From positions 2,790,001 to 2,854,000 of the forward strand of contig NZ_CP090446.1 of the NCBI RefSeq assembly GCF_021442025.1: a DNA stretch of 64,000 nt, read 5' to 3'. The notes beneath the pieces are model-generated. The model was not told the DNA's origin, searched no databases, and saw only the letters and a program-made list of their open reading frames with translations. This stretch comes from Sphingobacterium sp. SRCM116780 (lineage in GTDB: Bacteria > Bacteroidota > Bacteroidia > Sphingobacteriales > Sphingobacteriaceae). This document shows, one piece after another, positions 8,988-17,035 of this stretch. Positions within the stretch are counted from its first letter, which is position 1; every line of letters starts with the position of its first letter. A program made the position numbers and the translations under genes.

Positions 8988-9215
8988 ATGAAAAAGTTAA
9001 TAGGAATGAAGGATTTTTCTACTTTGGAAAAGAAGAAAGTCGATATGAATATCATCGGTGGGTTAGCGATGTCCGGTGGCGGAGGTTTTTATGAAATACA
9101 ATCAAACTTCGTTGATGCGCATGGTTGCTATGATGTAGATGTTTATGATGGAAATGGAGGCGCATACTTGTCAAGAGTATGGATCAGAGAAGGAGGATTT
9201 CCCCACTTAGATTAA
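8988..9215 (+). CDS. Grasp-with-spasm RiPP precursor peptide 2
   Basis: A 75-aa paralogue of precursor 1. The leader MKKLIGMKDFSTLEKKKVDM ends in NIIGG (Gly24-Gly25), and the predicted core is 50 residues. Both cores share an IQSNF(L/V)D..GC.DVD.Y block, the only strongly conserved core region and so the likely modification site. I chose ATG 8988, 17 bases after the first precursor's stop, rather than the in-frame upstream TTG that would add a non-leader-like MFRLLILNF segment inside the first gene. A long perfect inverted repeat follows at 9242-9295. Confidence 0.85.
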   Translation: MKKLIGMKDFSTLEKKKVDMNIIGGLAMSGGGGFYEIQSNFVDAHGCYDVDVYDGNGGAYLSRVWIREGGFPHLD

Positions 9216-9241
9216 GCTGAACTTCAATTTTAATCAAATAC

Positions 9242-9295
9242 TTTTCTAAAACACAAGCTGCTTTTGTTTGCAAAAGCAGCTTGTGTTTTAGAAAA
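9242..9295 (+). terminator. 25-bp perfect inverted repeat between precursors and maturases
   Basis: Bases 9242-9266 pair perfectly with 9271-9295 around a 4-base loop. The inner GC-containing stem (ACACAAGCTGC with GCAGCTTGTGT) is followed by TTTT that lies within the outer stem, so it can act as an attenuator in either direction or as an mRNA-stabilising barrier. It is placed to keep precursor transcripts more abundant than the enzyme genes. Confidence 0.65.
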
Positions 9296-9334
9296 AGGTT
9301 GCTATTCTCAAAAAGTACGATACCATTCAAATTT

Positions 9335-10237
9335 ATGATTTTAATAATCTCTAAAAACAATGAAATCACGACTACAACGGTCATAAAGTGGCTTATTGCC
9401 ATGAATAAGCCATTTATTCGCATTCATGAAGATGAGGTGTTTGAAATCAAAGCTGTAAAAAAAAGAATCCTTTTAAAAAGTCATCGCAATCAATTTTTTC
9501 TTGATGAGATAAGGGCTGTTTGGTATCGAAGAGGAGGTATAGCATTTGATACGTTAAAGTATCAGAATCCAGCTATAGATCGCTATATGTTTGAGGTACA
9601 ACACTGGTTAATGGATTATGTGATCAAGTCTTTGGAAGGAAAAAAACATATCAACAAGGAAAGTAACAGCCATGTAAACAAACTATTGGTTTTAGAAAAA
9701 GCAAAAGAAGTAGGACTGGATGTACCACCCTATTTTTTGGCTGAGGATATGGAAGATGTGATCATCAATCAAACCATAGTAAAACCCATCTCTGGAACGC
9801 CAATAATAGATCAGATCCAAGAAAACCAAAATGGAATTATGTATACATCGGTTATTGAACAAAAGAAAGCGTCGAACTTCTTTATTTCTTTTTTTCAAGA
9901 TAAGATCGAAAAAGATTTTGAGATCCGAAGTTTCTATTTAAATGGAAAAATTTACTCGACAGCCATTATTTCACAAAACGATGAAAAAACCAAGATTGAT
10001 CATAGAAGATACAACAGCAAAATCCCCAATAGAAATGTGCGGTATAACCTTCCTCTGGAAGTAGAGCATAAAATTGATGTATTGATGCAGGCATTAGATT
10101 TAAACTCGGGCTCTTTGGATTTTATCAAATCCGGTGATACGTTTTATTTTTTAGAAATTAATGCAATCGGCCAATTCTTAGGGATGTCAAATACCTGCAA
10201 CTATGGATTAGAAAGAGAAATAGCAGCATACTTGTAA
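9335..10237 (+). CDS. gwsG: Grasp-with-spasm ATP-grasp peptide maturase
   Basis: A 300-aa ATP-grasp ligase of the type that makes macrolactone or macrolactam cross-links in graspetides. It opens with MILIISKNNEITTTTVIKWL, a pre-ATP-grasp Rossmann-like segment, followed by VWYRRGG, a core with TIVKPISGTPI, VIEQKKAS, FEIRSFYLNG, LDLNSGSLDFIKS and the metal/phosphate-binding strand YFLEINAIGQF. These are the landmarks of MvdD/GwsG-like enzymes. I chose ATG 9335 because the earlier frame (from 9281) runs through the hairpin and adds unrelated residues. It acts on the precursors just upstream. Confidence 0.88.
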   Translation: MILIISKNNEITTTTVIKWLIAMNKPFIRIHEDEVFEIKAVKKRILLKSHRNQFFLDEIRAVWYRRGGIAFDTLKYQNPAIDRYMFEVQHWLMDYVIKSLEGKKHINKESNSHVNKLLVLEKAKEVGLDVPPYFLAEDMEDVIINQTIVKPISGTPIIDQIQENQNGIMYTSVIEQKKASNFFISFFQDKIEKDFEIRSFYLNGKIYSTAIISQNDEKTKIDHRRYNSKIPNRNVRYNLPLEVEHKIDVLMQALDLNSGSLDFIKSGDTFYFLEINAIGQFLGMSNTCNYGLEREIAAYL

Positions 10238-10238
10238 T

Positions 10239-10430
10239 ATGGAAGAAAAAGTAAAAGACCTGATCATAAAAGAAAAGAACAAACTTCCATTGACCTTTGA
10301 ATACATGGAGTTGTATGGTGGTAAAAGTTCGAATAATTCAAGTTCATCACATTATCTGAAATGTTCAACCTATCAAACAGATTATTTGTTACGGACAAAA
10401 CCATTTAAACGATTGACGAGACTGATATGA
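10239..10430 (+). CDS. Small protein translationally coupled to gwsS
   Basis: A 63-aa ORF starting one base after the gwsG stop and overlapping the gwsS start as ATGA at 10427-10430. That tight packing argues it is a real gene. Sequence: charged N-terminus, then FEYMELYGGKSS, a Ser/Asn run and a basic C-terminus KPFKRLTRLI. It lacks the leader shared by the two precursors, but does contain a YGG. I do not recognise the family. It could be a third, divergent substrate or an accessory subunit. No membrane segment or signal peptide is seen. Confidence 0.6.
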   Translation: MEEKVKDLIIKEKNKLPLTFEYMELYGGKSSNNSSSSHYLKCSTYQTDYLLRTKPFKRLTRLI

Positions 10431-11515
10431 GATTCTTTAATTTGTACAGTGATATCTTTATAACTAAGGGATATAATCGTATACTGATTTCCGATTTAGG
10501 AAGAAATATTTCTAAATTATATCCTTTGGAATTACATGAGCTTATAGCAGAATTAAAATCTACTTCCATTGAATCGGTACTTGAAAATTATGATTCCGAA
10601 TCCAAAATTATTGTCCAAGAATATGTAGATTATTTATTGGAAAAAGAATATGGTTTTATAACTGAAGGTGATTGGGACAAAAATTTTCCACCCTTATCTT
10701 ATGCATACCACGATTATCAATTGATCTCCAATTTATTTATAGAAGTTGAAAAATTAGCGCTATCAGAAACGTTAATACACTCTATAGTCAACCTAAATAT
10801 TAAGCATTTGGTTGTTTTTTGTAGAAGTGCAGCATCTTCACAGGACTTGATCGATTTTGACGGCACTTTTGAAAATACACCTTTAGAAGGTTTAGAAATA
10901 TATTCGGCTTATTCCACGGCAATCAATGCCGATTTTCTTCAAGCTGTTCAAGATCAAAGCCAGCGCATTTATCATTTGGTATTTTATCAATGTGAAGAGG
11001 TTCCTGTGATTGCGAATACCAGCTACAAATTTATGCTAGATTTTACGGAAGATATACTATCAATTAATTCCTGTGGAAAAGTAAACGTGGATGACTTCAG
11101 TACGAATATGCCTAAGGTTTTGGAGGCTATAAACCACAATTCCTGTCTTCACAAAAAGCTTGGGATTGATATCAATGGCAATATTAAAAATTGTCCAGCA
11201 ATGCCACAGTCTTTTGGTAATATAAACGAAATGACTTTAGAACAGGTTTTACAACAAGATGCTGTTCAGCAATATTGGCACCTGACGAAAGATGAAGTTA
11301 TGGTCTGTAAAGATTGTGAGTTTAGAAATGTGTGTACCGATTGCAGAGCTTTTACAGAACGTTCACATGATAATAAATTAGGTTTAGATATCTCAAAACC
11401 CTTGAAATGTGGCTATGATCCGTACAGCAATGAATGGTCAGACTGGTCATTGAATCCGCTGAAGCAGCAAGCAATAGCACATTATGGTTTTGAACAATTG
11501 ACAGTGAAAGAATAA
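10427..11515 (+). CDS. gwsS: Grasp-with-spasm SPASM domain peptide maturase
   Basis: A 362-aa protein whose C-terminal third is a complete SPASM domain: C240-x10-GxxxxC256, then C294-x2-C297-x5-C303-x2-C306 and C328, able to hold auxiliary iron-sulfur clusters. The N-terminal part, where a radical-SAM enzyme would have CxxxCxxC, has only FPPLSYAYHDYQLI with no cysteines, so the SAM-cleaving cluster is missing. This matches the grasp-with-spasm group of pseudo-radical-SAM proteins. Its role is probably substrate recognition or presentation to GwsG. The start codon overlaps the preceding stop and the ABC exporter follows after 2 bases. Confidence 0.88.
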   Translation: MRFFNLYSDIFITKGYNRILISDLGRNISKLYPLELHELIAELKSTSIESVLENYDSESKIIVQEYVDYLLEKEYGFITEGDWDKNFPPLSYAYHDYQLISNLFIEVEKLALSETLIHSIVNLNIKHLVVFCRSAASSQDLIDFDGTFENTPLEGLEIYSAYSTAINADFLQAVQDQSQRIYHLVFYQCEEVPVIANTSYKFMLDFTEDILSINSCGKVNVDDFSTNMPKVLEAINHNSCLHKKLGIDINGNIKNCPAMPQSFGNINEMTLEQVLQQDAVQQYWHLTKDEVMVCKDCEFRNVCTDCRAFTERSHDNKLGLDISKPLKCGYDPYSNEWSDWSLNPLKQQAIAHYGFEQLTVKE

Positions 11516-11517
11516 AT

Positions 11518-13719
11518 ATGGCAAAATTTCCATTCTATAAACAGCCAGATTCCAAAGATTGTGGACCGACCTGTCTCCGTATTATCAGCAAATATTATGG
11601 AAAAATTTTACCACTTCAAATGCTTCGCGATTTGGCCGAAACAACACGTGAAGGTTCAAGTCTTTTGGGATTAAGTAAAGCTGCTGAATCCATCGGATTT
11701 AAAACCCTTTCTGTAAAAATAGATTTTAAGACACTTGTTGAAGATGCCCCACTTCCATGTGTTGTGTTTTGGATGAAACAACACTTTGTTGTTGTCTATA
11801 AGATTGAAAAAAAACGTCAAGGCTATCGCATACATGTTTCAGACCCAAGTTATGGCTTGATCAGTTATTCAGAAGAAGAGTTTTTAAATCACTGGATAGG
11901 CAAAGGTGCTACCGATACAACAGAAGAAGGGATTGCACTCGTCGTAGAAACAACAACACGTTTTGACCAACAACAAAATGTTTCTGACAAAACCTTTTCG
12001 ATAACAAGCTATCTGAAGCACTATTTTTTCAAGTATAAATCCTTTATCATTCAATTGGCTTTTGGGTTGATCGGAGGAAGTTTACTATCCTTGGTTTTCC
12101 CATTTCTAACACAGAGTATAGTAGATATAGGGATTCAGAATCAGGACTTAAATTTTATCTATCTGGTGCTATTTGCTCAGATTATGCTCTATATCGGACA
12201 AATGGGGATAGAGGTCATCCGAGGATGGATTTTGTTACACCTTTCCTCGCGGATTAATATATCCATCGTATCTGATTTCTTCATTAAACTGATGCGCCTG
12301 CCTATTAATTTTTTTGATTCCAGGGTGACAGCAGATATCATGCAGCGCATCGCTGATCATGGTCGAATCGAACAATTACTGACCAATAATTCTTTACAGA
12401 CGATCTTTTCACTCATCAACTTTTTAGTTTTTGGTGTTGTTCTTCTTCTTTATAGCTATAAGCTTTTTCTACTTTACTTGGTTGGTGCTATTCTTTACTT
12501 CTTTTGGATTGCATTTTTTCTGAAAAAGAGAAGAGAATTAGACTATAAGCAATTCTCCCAATTAGCCGAAGAGCAAGGACAGGTCATGGAACTGATCAAT
12601 GGTATGCAGGAAATCAAAATGAATAATGCCGAAACCAATAAACGCTGGCAATGGGAAGGAATTCAGATAAAAGTTTTCCGAATTAAAATTAAAGCCCTTA
12701 AGCTGGAACAGGTACAGACAATCGGCGGGAATATTATCAATCAACTCAAAGATGTATTCATCAGTTTTGTTGCGGCAAGCTTAGTGGTAGAAGGTCAGTT
12801 GACTTTAGGGATGATGCTTTCTGTCCAATACATTATTGGACAATTAAATAGTCCATTAATACAGTTTATGAACTTTATCCGACAATCTCAAGATGCTAAA
12901 ATTGCATTGGAGCGATTGAACGAAATCCATGGAAAGGATGATGAGGAACGGATGGATAATAGCTATGCGTCCGAGATACCAGCGCAGGATATTTCCGTGT
13001 CCAATTTGACATTTCGCTATAAAGGATCAACTAATCCTGTATTTGAAGAGTTAAACCTGATAATTCCTTATGAAAAAACAACGGCTATTGTAGGCGCAAG
13101 CGGTTCTGGAAAAACGACTCTCATGAAACTCTTAACAAAGTTTTACGATGCAGATGAAGGTGAAATTAAGATCGGTCAGACTGATATCCGTCATATTGCT
13201 CCAAGCATGTGGCGTGCTACCTGCGGTGTGGTGATGCAAGATGGTTACATTTTCAATGAAAGTATAGCGAATAATATCGCGATGGGTAATATTACCGTAG
13301 ATAAACACAAATTAAAGCACGCGGTTGAGATCGCACATATTAAAGATTTTATTGAGTCATTGCCCATAAGTTATAATACCAAAATAGGTTATGAGGGACT
13401 CGGTATTAGTGGAGGCCAGCGCCAAAGGATGTTAATCGCGCGGGCAGTGTATAAATCACCGCAGTATGTGTTTTTTGATGAAGCTACTTCTGCGCTAGAT
13501 GCAAATACAGAAAAAGTAATAACAGATAATTTGAATCAGTTTCTAAAAGGACGTACAGCTGTTATTATAGCCCATCGGTTATCAACGGTAAAAAACGCAG
13601 ATAAAATAATCGTACTGGATAAAGGTAAAGTGGTAGAGGAAGGCAATCATGAACACCTTGTGTCCCTAAAAGGAGAATATTATCGATTAGTAAAAAATCA
13701 ATTGGAACTTGGAAACTAA
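11518..13719 (+). CDS. C39 peptidase-containing ABC exporter for the RiPP
   Basis: A 733-aa bifunctional exporter. Residues 1-150 form a C39 double-glycine peptidase with catalytic Cys15 (DCGPTC), His89 (KQHFVV) and Asp109 (VSDPSYG). Residues 170-450 are the six-helix ABC transmembrane domain. The nucleotide-binding domain carries Walker A GASGSGKTT at 526-534, signature ISGGQ at 630-634, Walker B VFFDEA at 651-656 and switch His686. It should cleave the two precursors after their GG motifs and export the cores. It ends 11 bases past the start of the HlyD gene, forming a type I-like export operon with HlyD and TolC. Confidence 0.94.
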   Translation: MAKFPFYKQPDSKDCGPTCLRIISKYYGKILPLQMLRDLAETTREGSSLLGLSKAAESIGFKTLSVKIDFKTLVEDAPLPCVVFWMKQHFVVVYKIEKKRQGYRIHVSDPSYGLISYSEEEFLNHWIGKGATDTTEEGIALVVETTTRFDQQQNVSDKTFSITSYLKHYFFKYKSFIIQLAFGLIGGSLLSLVFPFLTQSIVDIGIQNQDLNFIYLVLFAQIMLYIGQMGIEVIRGWILLHLSSRINISIVSDFFIKLMRLPINFFDSRVTADIMQRIADHGRIEQLLTNNSLQTIFSLINFLVFGVVLLLYSYKLFLLYLVGAILYFFWIAFFLKKRRELDYKQFSQLAEEQGQVMELINGMQEIKMNNAETNKRWQWEGIQIKVFRIKIKALKLEQVQTIGGNIINQLKDVFISFVAASLVVEGQLTLGMMLSVQYIIGQLNSPLIQFMNFIRQSQDAKIALERLNEIHGKDDEERMDNSYASEIPAQDISVSNLTFRYKGSTNPVFEELNLIIPYEKTTAIVGASGSGKTTLMKLLTKFYDADEGEIKIGQTDIRHIAPSMWRATCGVVMQDGYIFNESIANNIAMGNITVDKHKLKHAVEIAHIKDFIESLPISYNTKIGYEGLGISGGQRQRMLIARAVYKSPQYVFFDEATSALDANTEKVITDNLNQFLKGRTAVIIAHRLSTVKNADKIIVLDKGKVVEEGNHEHLVSLKGEYYRLVKNQLELGN

Positions 13720-15016
13720 AGACAACATATTGGACAATATTAATCTGCGTTCTGAGCAGGTACAAGAGGTTTTGGAGACACCACCAAATTGGCTTATCCG
13801 CTGGGGGAGCTTAGTTGTTTTGGGTATAATTCTTTTGTTTTTTTTACTGGCCTGCATCATTAAATATCCAGAATTCATTCCATCAACCATTATTATATCT
13901 TCTCAAAATCCACCAGAAAAAATTGAGATTAGGATAGATTCACGGATTGAAAAGCTGATTGCAAAGGATCAAAAAACAGTAAAAAAGGGAGATTTACTAA
14001 TGGTATTGGAGTCATCGGCAGACGATGAAGATATCCATCAATTGAAGGGAATTCTCGATTCAATCTCTACAAAGCAGCTTTCCAAATTTCCATTGCAGCT
14101 TGTGTCAAGTTTTAGATTGGGAGAAGTGCAGGAAGATTATAATGCTTTTGCCAAGGCGCTGGAAGAAGAGATCTTATTTACCAGTTTGCAACCGTATGCT
14201 GCAGAAGAAATTACGGCCTTAAAAGGTATTACAGATTATAAAGAACGTATCGCTAATCTGAAGCAACAGCATATATTGGAATCAAGCAAGCTTCAGCTGA
14301 CCGAAAAAAATTATAAACGCTCTGAATCGCTGCAGCATGAAGGTGTGATATCTCCTCTGGAACTTGAAAACGAAAAAGTAAAATTATTGGAGGCACAAAA
14401 GAACTTTAAAAACACAGAAATTTCTATTGCCCAGCTGGAAGAGACCATTTTAAATTTTAAAAAATTGAAATCTGGTGCAGATGTGAATATTGTTAAAGAG
14501 AAAACTTCCTATTCATCCGCATCTATCTTATTGCTTGAAAAACTTAAGAAAGCGCTACGTCAATGGGAAAAAAATTACCTGATCTATGCGTCCATAGATG
14601 GAACATTAAGTTACCTGCAGTTTTTAGGAGAGAAACAATTTGTAAAAGCGGGAAGTACGTTGCTCAGTATACTGCCGAATAATAGACAGGTAACGGTAGG
14701 GCAAATGCATATAGGAGCCCAAAATCAAGGAAAGATAAAAATAAATCAAAAGGTGTTGATTAAGCTAGATAACTACAAGTATCAGGAATATGGAATAGTA
14801 CAAGGGAAAATCAAGTCCATCGCTTCGTTGCAGGATAAAGATAGTAAATACTATGTCGAGGTAGGTTTGCCAAATGGATTGCAAACTTCGTATCATAAAA
14901 CGATTGCATTTGACAAAGAGTTGAGTGGAACAGCCGATATCGTCACAGAAGAATTGACCCTTGCTGAAAGAATATTGAGTCAATTGAGGAGTTTACTTAG
15001 ATACCAGGATAATTAA
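13709..15016 (+). CDS. HlyD-family periplasmic adaptor subunit
   Basis: A 435-aa membrane-fusion protein: short cytosolic N-terminus, one membrane helix (about residues 31-53), a barrel-sandwich half (EKIEIRIDSRIEKLIAKD, VKKGDLLMVLES), a long coiled-coil hairpin (about 170-260), and a beta-barrel domain with DGTLSYLQFLGEKQFVKAGS. It links the ABC exporter in the inner membrane to the TolC channel. No ATG lies near the start of similarity; the TTG at 13709, overlapping the ABC gene by 11 bases, gives the expected METKDNILDNINLRSE start and is my choice. Confidence 0.9.
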   Translation: METKDNILDNINLRSEQVQEVLETPPNWLIRWGSLVVLGIILLFFLLACIIKYPEFIPSTIIISSQNPPEKIEIRIDSRIEKLIAKDQKTVKKGDLLMVLESSADDEDIHQLKGILDSISTKQLSKFPLQLVSSFRLGEVQEDYNAFAKALEEEILFTSLQPYAAEEITALKGITDYKERIANLKQQHILESSKLQLTEKNYKRSESLQHEGVISPLELENEKVKLLEAQKNFKNTEISIAQLEETILNFKKLKSGADVNIVKEKTSYSSASILLLEKLKKALRQWEKNYLIYASIDGTLSYLQFLGEKQFVKAGSTLLSILPNNRQVTVGQMHIGAQNQGKIKINQKVLIKLDNYKYQEYGIVQGKIKSIASLQDKDSKYYVEVGLPNGLQTSYHKTIAFDKELSGTADIVTEELTLAERILSQLRSLLRYQDN

Positions 15017-16356
15017 TGTTTGTATACTTTCGATATATATTGCTAACGCTTGTGATCACATTTATGACAGACAAGGTTTTGTTAGCACAGCAGACTTTCG
15101 ATTTAAATCAATGTATTGCCATTGCACTTGAAAAAAACATCACTGTAGATAAAGCTGAGTTAGACCTGGACAACAAAAACTTGGATGTAAAAAGTTATAA
15201 AAATGAGCGCCTACCTAATGTAAATGGATTTACAAATCTATATAGCAATTTTGGACAATCACAGGATATTTTTGGTAATAATGCACGAAATGACAACTTT
15301 AACGGTACCTTAGGTTTATCCTCATCTTATTCCATTCTAAATAATGGGAAACTGCGAAATTCCATTAAAAAGGCAAAAATGGAGTTGGAAGCCAGTGGAC
15401 AAGATTTAGCGTTGTTGAAAAGAGAAATAACCCTGAAAACTATTCAAGGTTACTTAAACGTATTGTTGCAAAAGGAGATCTGTAAGTCTGTCGATACAGC
15501 TTTGCTATTTGCTCAGCATCAGCTTCAAAAGATACAGAAGTCAACCGATCTTGGTGCCACTTCACTCACGATATTATATGAAGCAAAGGCGAATTATGAA
15601 CGTGAAAATGAAAAGAATAGGCAAGCGCACTACACCATAGATAAAGCCATGTTGGAACTTGAACAAATCATGGCTATTGAACCGGATCAAAATTTTGAAA
15701 TCAATACGGAGCTCCAAGCTTTATCATCGTTACCAGAATCGAATTATAAAAGTTCAGATTTATATGCATCCTTTTTACAGCAACACCCTGGTTTGAAAAA
15801 ATATGCATTGTTGAACGAAGCACTCCAATTTGATCAAAAAGCAATTAAAGCGCAACTGTATCCAACGATAGATGCCAATCTGACGCTGGGGAGTTTTTAT
15901 TTCAATAATTTGACCACTAGTTTTGGCAGGCTTCCTTTGTTTAATCAACTTCAAAATAATTTTTCTCAGCAGATAGGTTTGACCATCAATGTGCCGATAT
16001 TCAATAAGAACGCAGTCAAGATAGCCGTTCAAAAGAATAAAATTCAACAGGCAGAAAATGTAAAACAGCTGGAACTAGAACAACTTACGATCAAACAGGA
16101 TTTAGCAAAACAGTTATTGGATCTGGATAATTATCAGAAGCAATATAAATTAGCTACTAATATTTTAGAAGTAACCAAAAAAGCATTTGAATTAAGTCTA
16201 AAGAGTTATGAGGCAGGAAAAATCAGTATATACGACCTGAACACATCACGATCAAATCTGCTTACGGCGGAAAGTGAGCTTATCCAGACGAAATACAATA
16301 CTTTATTTACACAAATCGTGGTTCAGTATCTAAGTACTGGCGACATAAAACTTTAA
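15016..16356 (+). CDS. TolC family outer-membrane channel
   Basis: A 446-aa outer membrane efflux protein with a cleavable signal peptide (about residues 1-25, ending LLAQQ), then two repeats of long alpha-helical hairpins and short beta-strand segments (YSNFGQSQDIFG, TLGSFYFNNL) characteristic of TolC. The DLNQCIAIALEKN opening motif is typical. Its ATG overlaps the HlyD stop as TAATG, so it is translationally coupled. It completes the export path for the modified peptide. A terminator follows at 16489. Confidence 0.9.
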   Translation: MFVYFRYILLTLVITFMTDKVLLAQQTFDLNQCIAIALEKNITVDKAELDLDNKNLDVKSYKNERLPNVNGFTNLYSNFGQSQDIFGNNARNDNFNGTLGLSSSYSILNNGKLRNSIKKAKMELEASGQDLALLKREITLKTIQGYLNVLLQKEICKSVDTALLFAQHQLQKIQKSTDLGATSLTILYEAKANYERENEKNRQAHYTIDKAMLELEQIMAIEPDQNFEINTELQALSSLPESNYKSSDLYASFLQQHPGLKKYALLNEALQFDQKAIKAQLYPTIDANLTLGSFYFNNLTTSFGRLPLFNQLQNNFSQQIGLTINVPIFNKNAVKIAVQKNKIQQAENVKQLELEQLTIKQDLAKQLLDLDNYQKQYKLATNILEVTKKAFELSLKSYEAGKISIYDLNTSRSNLLTAESELIQTKYNTLFTQIVVQYLSTGDIKL

Positions 16357-16488
16357 ACATGCTCAAATATTTAAATTAGTCGTTGAAATCACTGAATTTT
16401 CGACATCTCGAGTTTATATAACCGATAGTGGAGAACTACAGTCTGCCAGCTGGTGTTATGAATCTTAGCCAAAAACCTATAAAATGAC

Positions 16489-16518
16489 AAAAGCTTCAAG
16501 TTTCCTTGAAGCTTTTTA
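16489..16518 (+). terminator. Terminator of the RiPP operon
   Basis: A 12-bp perfect stem (AAAAGCTTCAAG with CTTGAAGCTTTT) around TTTC. It lies between the convergent TolC and tRNA-Met genes and can serve both strands. Confidence 0.75.
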
Positions 16519-16519
16519 G

Positions 16520-16593
16520 TAGCGGGGAGCAGGATCGAACTGCCGACCTCAGGGTTATGAATCCTGCGCTCTAACCATCTGAGCTACCCCGCC
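16520..16593 (-). tRNA. tRNA-Met (CAT), copy 1
   Basis: Reading the minus strand gives a 74-nt cloverleaf: acceptor GGCGGGG with CCCCGCT (a G1-U72 pair), D-arm AGCTCAGATGGTTAGAGC, anticodon loop TTCATAA with CAT at 16557-16559, and T-arm GGCAGTTCGATCCTGCT. CCA is not encoded. It lacks the C1-A72 mismatch of initiator tRNA, so an elongator Met is likely, though tRNA-Ile2 (CAT with lysidine) is not excluded. An identical copy lies 308 bases upstream in the transcription direction. Confidence 0.93.
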
Positions 16594-16606
16594 GTTTTTC
16601 GGTATG

Positions 16607-16614
16607 CAAATATA
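16607..16614 (-). promoter_or_regulatory. -7 promoter element of tRNA-Met copy 1
   Basis: On the minus strand TATATTTG matches the Bacteroidota -7 consensus TAnnTTTG exactly and lies 13 bases upstream of the tRNA 5' end. The same element with the same spacing precedes the second copy. Confidence 0.75.
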
Positions 16615-16901
16615 GCAATAACCCTTCAAATAAAAAGCTTTTTTTAATTTTTTTTCACCGTTTAGATGTCTTTCAGGGCTTAAAAAATGCAATTCCTTTA
16701 TAATGAAATAAATACTAATTTCATTAACGAACGAATACTTGAAATAGAGAAACTTGCTAAACATGTTGCAAACATTTAGAAATATATTTAGCACAAAAGT
16801 TTTCACTAAAATAATTGCAAAAACAAAATAAATATGTATTATTACAAATAATACTATGAAAGTATAGCCAATACGCAATGCTAGTGGAAGGGAGGTTTTA
16901 G
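16615..16901. other. AT-rich spacer between the two tRNA-Met genes
   Basis: About 290 bases without a supportable gene. A minus-strand reading frame here overlaps the tRNA and is hydrophobic by composition only. No terminator or repeat stands out apart from the flanks shared by the two tRNA copies. Confidence 0.5.
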
Positions 16902-16975
16902 TAGCGGGGAGCAGGATCGAACTGCCGACCTCAGGGTTATGAATCCTGCGCTCTAACCATCTGAGCTACCCCGCC
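16902..16975 (-). tRNA. tRNA-Met (CAT), copy 2
   Basis: Identical in all 74 positions to copy 1, including the G1-U72 pair and CAT anticodon. The flanks are also duplicated: TTTTAGT after the 3' end and a near-identical promoter block before the 5' end (AACGGC start, GCATnCC, TATATTTG). This indicates a recent tandem duplication of the entire transcription unit. Confidence 0.93.
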
Positions 16976-16988
16976 GTTTTTGGGAATG

Positions 16989-16996
16989 CAAATATA
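16989..16996 (-). promoter_or_regulatory. -7 promoter element of tRNA-Met copy 2
   Basis: TATATTTG on the minus strand, an exact match to TAnnTTTG, at the same 13-base distance from the tRNA 5' end as in copy 1. Confidence 0.75.
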
Positions 16997-17035
16997 GATT
17001 TTTTGATTTAAAGAAAAAATAATTATTCATGTAAT

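Noticed and set aside
16555..16878. 107-aa minus-strand ORF overlapping tRNA-Met copy 1
   Set aside because: It reads through the tRNA in its C-terminal part, and its hydrophobic composition follows from AT-rich sequence; no start signal or family similarity.
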